From the NCBI RefSeq assembly GCF_000688515.1, contig NZ_JHZK01000028.1:1-47941 (forward strand): DNA of 47,941 nt, given 5' to 3'. This document shows, piece after piece, positions 7,176 to 15,796 of this stretch. The DNA comes from Afifella pfennigii DSM 17143. GTDB taxonomy: Bacteria > Pseudomonadota > Alphaproteobacteria > Rhizobiales > Afifellaceae. The notes beneath the pieces were generated by a model. It was not told the DNA's origin. It ran no database searches and saw only the letters and a program-made list of their open reading frames with translations. A program made the position numbers and the translations under genes. How positions within the stretch are numbered: the stretch's first letter is position 1; each line of letters opens with the position of its first letter.

Positions 7176-8978
7176 GTGCAGCCCGCGGCGGCCACAGATC
7201 GGGGCGATGCTTGCGCAGGGCCGGCGCCGGAAGACATTCTGGCCGAGCTCGACCGCCTGCTGGCGGCGGCCGAATTCGAGGCAAGCGAGCGGCGTCGGCG
7301 GTTCCTGCGCTTCGTCGTGGAGGAAAGCCTCGCAGGCCGGGCCGGGGCCCTGAAGGGCTTCGCCATCGCGCTCAAAGTCTTCGGCCGCGACGAGACTTTC
7401 GACGCCCAAGCCGATCCGGTGGTGCGCATCGAGGCACGGCGATTGCGGCGCGATCTCGACAGCTACTATATGGGAGAAGGCGCGCGCGACGCGGTGCGCA
7501 TCTCCATCCCCAAGGGCGGATACGCGCCGAGGTTCGACTGGCGCGTGGAGGCAGACAGGGCTGGCGATGCCGGGCCGCCGAATGCGGCGTCGAGCGAGGC
7601 CCCGGCAAGGCGCGACACGGACGGCCAACCGGTCGTCACGCCCCCCGCGCCCGCAAATTCGGCAAAGCGCGGGCGCTGGCTCGCTCTGGCGGGCCTCCTC
7701 ATTGCGGGGGCGATCGCGGCGTCTTCGTTCTGGCAGCTTGTCGTCGCCGATCCCGAGCCGGCCACGACGGAGCGGGGCAACCCGAAGGTGGTGGTGTTTC
7801 CGTTTCGCGCCATCGACGCCTCGGACGCCTCCGCCTCCCTTTCCGCGGGTCTGAGCGCGGAGCTCGTCGTCGATTTGCGCAAATTCGAGGGGCTGCGCCT
7901 CTACCAGCCGTCCGGCTAGGCCGTCTCCTCCGCGGCGATCTCGGAACGCATCGGCGCGGGCATCGTCTATCTGCTGAGCGGCGACGTGCTGTCGGAGGGC
8001 ACGCGCACGGAGATCTCCGTGCGTTTGCTCGAGGCGGAGACGAACGAGGTCGTGTGGAGCGAATCCTACGAAGTGCCTCTGGCTCCCGGCGCGATCATGT
8101 CGCTTCGCCGCGACGTCTCATCTCGCATTGCCACCGTGCTCGGCCAGCCCTACGGCGCCATCAGCGAGGATCTGCGCGCGCGGGACGCGGCGCTCGCGCC
8201 GGAAAGCATCGGCAGCTATCTGTGCGTGCTGAGGTCGTACAATTACAGGCGAAGCTTTTCGGCCGCCGCGTTCGCGCCGATGCGCGCCTGCCTGGAAGCG
8301 GCGGTCGAACGCGACCCCGCCTATGCCGACGCCTGGGCCATGCTGGGCTGGATCTACATGGACGATGGCCGCTTCGGCTTCAGCGGCGGCGAGGCGCAAT
8401 CGCTCTACCGGCAGGGGGAGGAGGCGGCCGCCAGGGCGATCGAGCTTGAGCCCGACAACGTTCTCGCCTTGAAGGCGCTGTCGTCGATCCGCCATTACAT
8501 GGGCCGCTACGAGGAAGCCGAAGCGCTGGCGCGGCGCGGCGCCGAGCTCAACCCTCACGATCCCGACACGCTGGCGCAGCTCGGCTGGCGGCTGGCGGCG
8601 CGCGGCAATTTCGCCGAAGGCATCCCGCTTCTCCAGCAAGCCATAGAACGCTCGCTCGACCCGCCGGGCTGGTACTTCCACCTCTTGGCGATGCATCGTT
8701 ATTTTCAGGGCGACTACGAGGCCATGCTGACGACGGCCCAGCGCTCGGCGCGGGACGGATCGCAATACAGCCAGGCGCTCATCGCTCTGGCCGCGCTGCG
8801 GCTGGCCCGGCCGGACCAGGCGGCAAGCGCCGCCGCGAAGGTGCCGTCGGACAGCGTGCTGCGCCAAAATCCGGGAGCGTTTTTTGCGCGGCACGGCACC
8901 ACCGAGGCCATCGCGCAGGAGATGGTCGCGGGGCTGCGCGAGGCGTTTGCCTTCGGCGACAGCACGGACGCCGATTGA
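7176..8978 (+). pseudogene. TolB-like/TPR regulatory-type protein split by an in-frame amber codon
   Basis: One reading frame runs from GTG 7176 (GGAGA 8 nt upstream) to TGA 8976-8978, interrupted only by TAG at 7917-7919. The first 247 codons hold an N-terminal domain (ILAELDRLLAAAEFEASERR, ADPVVRIEARRLRRDLDSYY, ISIPKGGYAPRF) that usually precedes TolB/FlgO-like and TPR regions, then a membrane helix (WLALAGLLIAGAIAAS) and the start of a TolB-N-like domain (PKVVVFPFRAIDASD). The frame resumes immediately after TAG with AVSSAAISERIGAGIVYLLS, completing that domain, followed by TPR-like helices. One base change from CAG or GAG would explain the stop. It may be a pseudogene, a read-through product or a sequencing error. 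An internal start at ATG 7986 would lack the membrane anchor. Confidence 0.8.
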
Positions 8979-9022
8979 AGCAGACCGCGCCGGCCGCACC
9001 CCCAACCCGCGCGCCGCCGGTC

Positions 9023-9664
9023 TCAGCAGACGTCGAAGGCGAAGGAGACCTGCGGCGGACGCCTTTGGCGCAGCGCCGCCTCCAGTTCGGCGGTGCGGGC
9101 GATGCGGGCGCAGGTCTGCGCCGCCTTCTTCAGGCCGGCCTCGTGCTCTTCGGGCGACAGATCGGCCATGGCATCGGCCAGCATGAAGGGGCGGATGTCA
9201 CGCATGAAGGCGTCGATGGCCGTCGACAGGCAGCCGATGGAGGTATGGATGCCGGCGATGAGAAGGCTGTCGCGGCCGAGACGGCGCAGGCTCACCTCCA
9301 GCTCGCTGGCGTAAAAGGCGGAGTAGCTGCGCTTTTCGAGGCGGGTGACCGGCAGGCCGTCCAGCCGGAGGGCCGGCGCCGGCTCTCCGTCGCCAGCCTC
9401 GGAAGAGGCCGCCGGGGCCCGCCGCCTCGCCCAGATGTCGTAGAGCAGGCCCGCCTCGCCCTCCCGCCGCGCCGGCGGCATCCTGGAGGCAAAGACCGGC
9501 ACGCCCCTTGCCGCGCAAAGCCGGGCGAGCCGCTCCGCCTCGGCAAGGATGCGCTTTCTCTCCCGGCCGCCGAGCGGGGCCAGTTCCTCGCCCTCCAGGT
9601 CGTGCAGCAGGAGCGCGGAACGGGCGGGATCGATCTCCCAATCGACATTGTTCACAATCTTCAC
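9023..9664 (-). CDS. Isochorismatase-family cysteine hydrolase
   Basis: 213 aa. The start GTG at 9664 has a strong GGAGGA site 6 nt upstream; the longer open frame is not protein-like. The catalytic triad of the family is visible: Asp22 in LLLHDLEG, Lys111 in LEKRSYSAF and Cys145 in GIHTSIGCLSTA. The KRxYSAF and HTxIGC contexts are closest to isochorismatases and PhzD-type 2-amino-2-deoxyisochorismatases, which hydrolyse a vinyl ether to give dihydroxy-dihydrobenzoate products. No siderophore or phenazine genes are nearby, so the substrate stays open. The enzyme is cytoplasmic. The gene is convergent with the split TPR gene (44-base gap). The 262 bases upstream, to 9926, hold only a weak GC hairpin (about 9879-9900). 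Confidence 0.8.
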   Translation of the reverse strand: MKIVNNVDWEIDPARSALLLHDLEGEELAPLGGRERKRILAEAERLARLCAARGVPVFASRMPPARREGEAGLLYDIWARRRAPAASSEAGDGEPAPALRLDGLPVTRLEKRSYSAFYASELEVSLRRLGRDSLLIAGIHTSIGCLSTAIDAFMRDIRPFMLADAMADLSPEEHEAGLKKAAQTCARIARTAELEAALRQRRPPQVSFAFDVC

Positions 9665-9926
9665 CGGCCTTCCTCCGATGGGGCCGCCGTGAACCGGGAG
9701 ATGTCGTGGTGGAAAATGACCTTGCTCGCCCGAAACACGGCGGCAATGGTCAAAAAGATGACGACTGCCGCTTCCTAGAGGAAGCGCCAATAAAAGCTGA
9801 CAGGTCGGATGCGTCGCTCGTTCATCGCCGCTTCTTCACCACGGAACGGGCCGAAGATCAAGCCATGACGGGGCTGGGAGGCGGCGGCACGGCGCCGCCC
9901 CCTCGCATCGGCGGGAACGGGCCCTC

Positions 9927-11942
9927 TCAGAGCGCGGCCACCTTCTCCTCCAGCTCGGCGGAAAGCTGCCGCAAGGTCCGCCGGGCGGCATCGGCGCGGT
10001 CCATGGCGGCCAGCACCTCGTCCTCGGAGCGGGCGAGATCGTCGAGATAGCGGTTCGCCAGATCGCTGCCGCGCGGCGCGGCGGCAAGGTTCTGGCGCAG
10101 CCGCGCCTGGTTCTGGGCCAGCCGCTCGGCCTCCTCCTCGGCGGTTTGCAGCGCCTTTTCTGCCTGGCGCTGGCGCGATCTCACCTCGGCGATAGCCTTC
10201 AACTTGCCGGCAAGCTCCTCCGAGACGCCCTTGGAGGAGGCGATGGAGAGGATGAAATCGGCGTCGGCGTCGGCGATGGCGTAGGTCTCCTCCACCAGCC
10301 GGTCCTCGGTGACGGTGACCTGCCGGCGCTCACCGGCGGGGATGGCGGCGTGCACCAAGAGCCGGGCGGCATCGCTCTCTTCCTCCGTCGTCGCGCCCTC
10401 AACGCTCGCCTCCCAGCCCGGCCGGCGCGGATGAACGATGCGCAGGGAGCGGCCGGCGTCGGCGGCGCCGGTGACGTCGTAGGTGGTGAGGGCGCGGTGG
10501 CGGCGGGTCGCGGTCAAGACGCCCTCGGCGACGCGGGCGGCGATGATCGCCTCGACCGGCCTGTCGGAGACCTTGACGTTCACCTTGCGGTCGGCGGCGA
10601 AGGCAAGCAGCGTCTCCTCGCCGGGCGCCACCGCGCGCAGCATGGCATCGCCCGTATAGCCGCTCGCCGGGTCGAAGAGCGTGACGATGCCGGGGGAAAG
10701 CGAGGTCTCGCCGGCATTGACGAGGCGCACGGCGGCGCGCGGATGCTCGCCCCCCGCCCCGCGCTCAAAGACGGAAAAGCGCTCCGCCTCCAGCTCGCGG
10801 TCGACGACCGGCAGGGTCAGCGAGCCTCCCTCGGCAAGGTCGACCGGAAAGGGAACGGTATAGGTGACGGCGAGGCTGGCTTCGGCGCCCTGCGCCTCCG
10901 CCGTCGGGGCGGAGATAGCCTTGGGCGCGGCGGCGGGGGCGGCCTCGGCCATGTCGGCAAGGCCGGCGCCGAGCGCCTCAAAGCTGCGCTGGCGCGAAAG
11001 GAGCGGCATCCCCCGCTCCTCCTCCGGCGCCATAGCCACCGGCACCTCCTCGCGGTCGGCCCAATGGGCCGCATGCAGGCTCTGCTTCAGCGTCACCGGC
11101 GCGCCGGAGGTCAAGGACAGGCGCACGCCCCGCCAGTCGGCGCCGGAGAAATTCTCCACCACCGCCCAGGATTGCAGGCGCGCCTTCATCGCTTCGCCTT
11201 CCGCCGCCTCGCCTTCCGGCGGCAGGACGAGCCTGTGCGCGCTCTTCCAGACGGGGGCCGGCACGACATAGCGGATGGCCACCTGGCGCTCGCCCTCGCC
11301 CTTCAGCGACACGGCAAGGCGTAGCGTGCCTTCGGTGCGGGCGGCGGCGAGGATGTCGACGGCGTCGGCGAGCTTGGCTTTGAGCGCCTCCTCGCGCAGG
11401 GAAAGCCGCGTGGCGGCATCGAGCGGCACGGAGACGATCTCGCCATCGGCGGTGGAGAGCGAGAGCAGCATCTCCTCGGCGCCGTCGCCGAGCTGGCGGC
11501 GGGAAACGCCGAGAACGCGCCCGGAATGGGTGGTGCCGTCGCGCTCCGCCTCGGCCGCCGCGCCGGTCAGCGCCGCCATCAGGCTCGCCGGCGAGGCAAG
11601 GTCGGAAGGCTGGAAGGGCATGGTGCGGAAAGCGGCCTGCGTGCCGTCGGGCCCCGGCAGGGCGACGCCGCGCACCGTGCCGGCGGGGTCGGAGACGAGA
11701 AGGCTCTTCAACACGTCGTCCACCTGATCGGAGGGCACGGCAAGGACGAGCTCGCCATCGCCGGCAAGGCGGGCCGTGCGCACGATCTCCGCCAGCCCGC
11801 CGGAGGAAAGCGCCACTTCGGCCACCGGCGCGGCCTCCTGCGCGGCCGCATCCGTGGGGATGGCGGCAAACGGCATGGCGGCGAGAAGGCAGGCGGCGGG
11901 CAGCGTCAGGGAAAGGAAATGGCGGGCGCTTGGGAGCAGCAT
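9927..11942 (-). CDS. DUF4139 domain protein, secreted
   Basis: 671 aa. I prefer ATG 11942, which follows AGAAGAGG at 5 nt and starts a signal peptide (FLSLTLPAACLLAAMPFAAI, cleavage near DAAAQ). An ATG six codons upstream has no ribosome site. The N-terminal part resembles the DUF4140-like strand region, the central part (VWKSAHRLVLPP, WAVVENFSGADWRGVRLSL, SLHAAHW) is the hallmark of DUF4139 proteins, and the C-terminus is a long helical segment (QRQAEKALQTAEEEAERLAQ). Family members are described as mucoidy-inhibitor-like, but the molecular function is unknown. The protein is probably periplasmic or surface-exposed. It is divergent from the phospholipase D gene with 148 bases between starts. 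Confidence 0.8.
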   Translation of the reverse strand: MLLPSARHFLSLTLPAACLLAAMPFAAIPTDAAAQEAAPVAEVALSSGGLAEIVRTARLAGDGELVLAVPSDQVDDVLKSLLVSDPAGTVRGVALPGPDGTQAAFRTMPFQPSDLASPASLMAALTGAAAEAERDGTTHSGRVLGVSRRQLGDGAEEMLLSLSTADGEIVSVPLDAATRLSLREEALKAKLADAVDILAAARTEGTLRLAVSLKGEGERQVAIRYVVPAPVWKSAHRLVLPPEGEAAEGEAMKARLQSWAVVENFSGADWRGVRLSLTSGAPVTLKQSLHAAHWADREEVPVAMAPEEERGMPLLSRQRSFEALGAGLADMAEAAPAAAPKAISAPTAEAQGAEASLAVTYTVPFPVDLAEGGSLTLPVVDRELEAERFSVFERGAGGEHPRAAVRLVNAGETSLSPGIVTLFDPASGYTGDAMLRAVAPGEETLLAFAADRKVNVKVSDRPVEAIIAARVAEGVLTATRRHRALTTYDVTGAADAGRSLRIVHPRRPGWEASVEGATTEEESDAARLLVHAAIPAGERRQVTVTEDRLVEETYAIADADADFILSIASSKGVSEELAGKLKAIAEVRSRQRQAEKALQTAEEEAERLAQNQARLRQNLAAAPRGSDLANRYLDDLARSEDEVLAAMDRADAARRTLRQLSAELEEKVAAL

Positions 11943-12090
11943 CAGGGCCTCTTCTGTCATCACGATCTTGCGGGCCCATACTAGGCTTGCGCAATGACGG
12001 CCAGAAGAAGACGATCCGCCGCCCGCGATGGCACGCCGCCTTGCCTGCGGCGACCGGCTGCGCCACATCTAGCCGCCGGCGCCGAGCCGT

Positions 12091-13539
12091 ATGGGAAGCC
12101 CGATGCCCGAGAAGGACCCCGTCTCGCTCCTCAACGACCGGACCTGCTGGCGCAAGGCGCGGGCAGAGCGGCTGGCGGTGATCGTCGATGCCGCCGACTT
12201 CTTCCGCGCCGCCAAGGAGGCGATGCTGAAGGCGCGCCGATCGGTCTTGCTCATCGGCTGGGATTTCGACGCGCGCATCAAGCTGGAGCCGGAAGGCGAG
12301 ACGCTGGAGGGGCCGAACGCCGTCGGCAGCTTCCTCAACTGGCTGGCCAAGCGCCGTTCCGATTTGGAGATCCGCATCCTCAAATGGGACGCCGGCGTCA
12401 TGCAATCGCTCGCCCGCGGCGAGACGCCCTTCTACATGCTGCAATGGCTGGCGCCCGGGCGCGTCGAGATGAGGCTCGACCACGCCCATCCGCCGCTCGC
12501 CGCCCACCATATGAAGCTCATCGTCATCGACGACGCGGTTGCCTTTTGCGGCGGCATCGACATGACGCTCGGACGCTGGGACACCTGCGCACACGAAGAG
12601 GGGCGCAAGGGGCGGCGCTCGCCTTGGGGGTTCAGGCTCGATCCCTGGCACGACGCCACGACCTGCATCTCAGGCCCGGCGGCAGAGGCGCTCGGGGCGC
12701 TGGCGCGCCAGCGCTGGCTGCGCGCGACGGGCGAGGACCTGCAACCGGTGAAAGCCACTCACGAGGCCTGGCCGGAAAGCCTGAAGGCGAACCTTCGCGA
12801 CATCCAGATCGGCATCGCCCGCACCATCCCCGCCTATGACGGGCACGCGCAGGTGAGCGAGATCGAGGCGTTGAAGCTCGCCATCATCGCCGGCGCCAAG
12901 CAGAGCCTTTATATCGAAAGCCAGTATTTCGCCTCCATCACCATCGCCAAGGCGATCGCGGCGCGGCTCGCCGAACCCGACCCGCCGGAAATCGTCGTCC
13001 TCAATCCCGACACGGCCGAAGGCTGGCTGGAAGCCAAGGTGATGGATTCGGCGCGCACGCAGATGCTGCAGCGCATCAGGGCGGCCGACCGGCAGGGCCG
13101 TTTCCGCATCCTCTACCCGGTGAACGAGGCGGGCACGCCCATCTACGTGCACGCCAAGATCATGATCGCCGACGACCAAGTGCTGAAGATCGGCTCGGCC
13201 AACCTCAACAACCGCTCCATGGGCTTCGACACCGAATGCGACGTGGTTCTTGAAGCCGGCGGCGACCGCGCGGTCGGAGAAGAAATCCTCGCCATCCGCA
13301 ACCGGCTCCTCGCCGAGCATCTCGGCCAGGAGCCTCAGACCGTGGAGGCGGCGCTGGCGCGCGCCGGCGGCTCCATGATCGCGGCGATCGATGCCTTGAA
13401 CGGGGAGGCGCCCCGCCTTGAGCCCATGCCCATGCGCGAGCTCACCGCCAAGGAGGAGGCGCTTGCCGATTCCGACCTTGCCGATCCGGAGCGGCCGCGC
13501 GACTTCTGGCGCTCCCTGCCCGCCTTCCTGCGCCGCTAG
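12091..13539 (+). CDS. Phospholipase D family protein (two HKD motifs)
   Basis: 482 aa. Two HxKx4D motifs are present: His140/Lys142/Asp147 in HHMKLIVID, and His354/Lys356 in VHAKIMIAD, each followed by the usual G-[GS]-x-N-type segment (GGIDMTLGRWD and GSANLNNRSMG). This two-domain layout is typical of phospholipase D and cardiolipin synthase-like enzymes, which use the first His as nucleophile on a phosphodiester. The central WGFRLDPWHDAT and LYIESQYFAS blocks match the PLD group rather than the cardiolipin synthases, and no N-terminal membrane helices are seen. The start could be ATG 12091 or 12103; neither has a clear ribosome site. The product probably hydrolyses or transfers phospholipid headgroups. 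Confidence 0.88.
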   Translation: MGSPMPEKDPVSLLNDRTCWRKARAERLAVIVDAADFFRAAKEAMLKARRSVLLIGWDFDARIKLEPEGETLEGPNAVGSFLNWLAKRRSDLEIRILKWDAGVMQSLARGETPFYMLQWLAPGRVEMRLDHAHPPLAAHHMKLIVIDDAVAFCGGIDMTLGRWDTCAHEEGRKGRRSPWGFRLDPWHDATTCISGPAAEALGALARQRWLRATGEDLQPVKATHEAWPESLKANLRDIQIGIARTIPAYDGHAQVSEIEALKLAIIAGAKQSLYIESQYFASITIAKAIAARLAEPDPPEIVVLNPDTAEGWLEAKVMDSARTQMLQRIRAADRQGRFRILYPVNEAGTPIYVHAKIMIADDQVLKIGSANLNNRSMGFDTECDVVLEAGGDRAVGEEILAIRNRLLAEHLGQEPQTVEAALARAGGSMIAAIDALNGEAPRLEPMPMRELTAKEEALADSDLADPERPRDFWRSLPAFLRR

Positions 13540-13572
13540 GCAGGGCGCCTCTCGCCTTGCCGCCAGCCGCCC

Positions 13573-14370
13573 TCAGAAGGTGCAGTTGCTGGAATAGGCG
13601 GGGTCCTGGGTGTAGGTCGTCACCGGATTGGCGTTGGCCGGCCAGTTCACGGTGATGTCGAAGCCGCAGGCGCAGCTCGATTGCGCCGTGGAAGAGCCCT
13701 TCACCCAGGAGACGAATTTGTAGCTCCAGGTGGCGACCTCGGCCTGGTTGTCCTTGCCCTGATCGGTGTTGTCCCACCAGCGCGTGCGCCCGTTGCCGCG
13801 CTCGATGAGAACCGCCGCGTTATCGGCCCAGCGGTAATTGTCGCCGCCGAAATTGGGGTTGTTCTGGGTGCCGCCGCCGCGCGGATATTGCGGGAAGGGG
13901 TTGGTGGCGGTGTTGTCGACGTTGAAGGTGACGCCCCCCACCAGCTGACCGGCGGCGCCGGTGGCATTGGTGGGGTTGATATTCGGGTTCGGCTCCACGC
14001 CGCCATTGCCGGTGATGGTGAGGGTAAGGAGCTGGCCGCTGGTGCATTGGCTCTCCGTTCCCGTCAGCGTCGCGTTGGCGCCGAAGCCGGTCTTCTGCGA
14101 GGGCGCCGCGCCCGCCCAATTGGCGCTGTTGACGCCGGTCGGGCAGGCATATTCGTAGGTGGTGGTGCAGGTCGTGCGTGCCCCGCCGGTGCGCTCGGTG
14201 CATTCGGGAAAGCCGGGGCGCTGCGCGGCCGAGCAAATGATCTGCGTGCCGGGATCGGCGCGGGCCATGGTCATGTTGGTGCAGCCGCAAACGGCCAGAG
14301 CCTCCCCGGCGGGCAGAGCGAGGGCAAAGGCGGCGGCAAAGGCAAAGGTGGGGGTCGGAGCGCGGCGCAT
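13573..14370 (-). CDS. Hypothetical cysteine-rich secreted protein
   Basis: 265 aa; no family recognised. The start ATG at 14370 has GGGAGGA 4 nt upstream. The signal peptide is FAFAAAFALALPAGEALA. The mature chain begins VCGCTNMTMARADPG and is rich in Cys, Thr, Asn and Gly with few charged residues, as in extracytoplasmic beta-rich proteins. About ten cysteines occur, mostly near the ends (VCGC, IICSAA, TTCTTTYEYACP, SSCACGFD, SNCTF), suggesting several disulfides. The Asn/Gly/Pro-rich middle (GNGGVEPNPNINPTNATG) looks flexible. It is a separate transcription unit between a plus-strand PLD gene and a same-strand SleB gene 116 bases upstream. Confidence 0.7.
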   Translation of the reverse strand: MRRAPTPTFAFAAAFALALPAGEALAVCGCTNMTMARADPGTQIICSAAQRPGFPECTERTGGARTTCTTTYEYACPTGVNSANWAGAAPSQKTGFGANATLTGTESQCTSGQLLTLTITGNGGVEPNPNINPTNATGAAGQLVGGVTFNVDNTATNPFPQYPRGGGTQNNPNFGGDNYRWADNAAVLIERGNGRTRWWDNTDQGKDNQAEVATWSYKFVSWVKGSSTAQSSCACGFDITVNWPANANPVTTYTQDPAYSSNCTF

Positions 14371-14486
14371 GTCTTCCTCCCTGAATGCCCTGAATGCGTG
14401 CGGGCCTGGATGCGTGCAAGGGGCGAGCCTAGCGCAGCTTCCGTGCGACATAAACTTCAGGTTGAATTTTATGCTGAACTTTTCGT

Positions 14487-15209
14487 TCAGTTGAGGGCGA
14501 TCAATTCCTCAATGCTCCGCGGCGCAGGCGCGGGGGCCGGCATGGCGGCCAGCACCGGCGCCGGGCGCGGCTGCACGGGCGCGGCCGGCGCGAAGACCAC
14601 CTGGCGGGAGGGCGCGGCGGGCGCGCGCGAGCGCGTATCGGCCACCATGATCGGCGCGCGCGGCTTTGCCTGCGGCGCCTCTCTCGGCACGGAACGTTTC
14701 GCCTTGGCGGCGGCGATGACCACCTCCTGCGGCCGGTTCTGCCGGCCGGGCAGCGCCTTGCGCTTGACGTAGAAGGAATTGCCCCCGGCCATCAGCACGT
14801 AATGCATGTTGGAATAGGGGAAGCTGTAGCCGGCGGTGTGGAAGAAGCGTGCCTCGCCGACGCCCGGATGACGCTTGCCGCGCAAGACCTCCTTGGCCAT
14901 GCGCTGCGCCCGCGGGCGGCCGGAATCGGTCATCGGCTTCGACAGCAAGCCCTTGGCGAACTGGTTCTTCTGGCCGACGACGGCACAGACGTCGTTGGGG
15001 AAATCCTTCGACTTGACGCGGTTCATCACCACGGTGCCGACCGCCAGCATGCCTTCGTCGCTGGAGCGGTTGGATTCAAAATACATGGCGCGCTGCATGC
15101 ATTCCAGCGACGACATGCGCTTGGGGGCCGAACCACAGCCGGCGAGCGCCAGGGCGGTGCCAAGCGTCAGCCAGGAGGCAAGCCTGCGAAAACGACGAGA
15201 TACAAACAT
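14487..15209 (-). CDS. SleB-type cell wall hydrolase, lipoprotein
   Basis: 240 aa. ATG 15209 follows GAAGG at 6 nt; a GTG seven codons earlier is an alternative. The N-terminus is a lipoprotein signal with lipobox LAGC and lipidated Cys25. Residues ~33-155 match the Hydrolase_2/SleB fold: CMQRAMYFESNRSSDEGMLA has the catalytic-type Glu, followed by VGTVVMNRVKSKDFPNDVC and FFHTAGYSFPYSN. Such enzymes cleave peptidoglycan glycan strands. The C-terminal ~85 residues are Ala/Pro-rich low complexity (APVQPRPAPVLAAMPAPAPAP), which may span the periplasm. In alphaproteobacteria these proteins act in vegetative envelope remodelling, not spore germination. Confidence 0.85.
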   Translation of the reverse strand: MFVSRRFRRLASWLTLGTALALAGCGSAPKRMSSLECMQRAMYFESNRSSDEGMLAVGTVVMNRVKSKDFPNDVCAVVGQKNQFAKGLLSKPMTDSGRPRAQRMAKEVLRGKRHPGVGEARFFHTAGYSFPYSNMHYVLMAGGNSFYVKRKALPGRQNRPQEVVIAAAKAKRSVPREAPQAKPRAPIMVADTRSRAPAAPSRQVVFAPAAPVQPRPAPVLAAMPAPAPAPRSIEELIALN

Positions 15210-15333
15210 TCGCGACCTTCGAGGCCGCACGCGGCCGCCTCATGGCGCGAATTGTCCAGAAACCGGTAAAGAAATGATTAGGATACCGCCAAGCGGCGCG
15301 GAGCCGGCCAGCCGGCCCCGCCCACGGGCGCGT

Positions 15334-15633
15334 TCAGCGCAGCTTGGCGACCAGCGGGTCGTCGGCCGGATGGGTCAGCGAAATCTGACGCTTGGCGGAA
15401 GGCTGCGCGGAGGCGCCGTCGGCGCAACCCGGCGTAATATTGGGCCAGGTGTCGCGCGCGCACACGACCTCCCAAGCCCCGTCGATGCGCGCCGCCACGA
15501 CCGAGGCCGGCACGTCGGAGCCGGTGGCCTCGCCGAGCGTGGTATAGGCGAGCGTCATGAAGACGGCGGTGCCCGCAATGGCTGCCGTCAAAGACCTGCG
15601 CGTGGAGCTGCGCGTGAAAACTTTCCTTGTCAT
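15334..15633 (-). CDS. Small hypothetical secreted or membrane-anchored protein
   Basis: 99 aa, unknown function. The start ATG at 15633 has a good AGGGAGAGG site 3-4 nt upstream. A positively charged N-terminus (TRKVFTRSSTRRS) is followed by one hydrophobic stretch (LTAAIAGTAVFMTLAY), either a signal peptide or an anchor. The rest contains two cysteines (VVCARDTWPNITPGC) and a polar C-terminus ending DPLVAKLR. It is on the same strand as, and 124 bases upstream of, the SleB gene; co-transcription is possible but not shown. Confidence 0.6.
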   Translation of the reverse strand: MTRKVFTRSSTRRSLTAAIAGTAVFMTLAYTTLGEATGSDVPASVVAARIDGAWEVVCARDTWPNITPGCADGASAQPSAKRQISLTHPADDPLVAKLR

Positions 15634-15796
15634 CAACCTCTCCCTGGGGGCCTCCGCATCTTGTGGCGGATGTCCAACCCCAGCGCTGTGCATTGCCGCA
15701 CAAGTCTGAAAGAGAGGTTCGGTTCCCGGAAAGGCCGCAGCTTTTTGCGCGCCAAGGTAAAGCCAAGGCAAATTTTACGAAAAAATTACGCCAATT

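Noticed and set aside
7917-7919. TAG as pyrrolysine or programmed recoding
   Set aside because: No pyrrolysine machinery or recoding element is visible; a point nonsense change is the simpler explanation.
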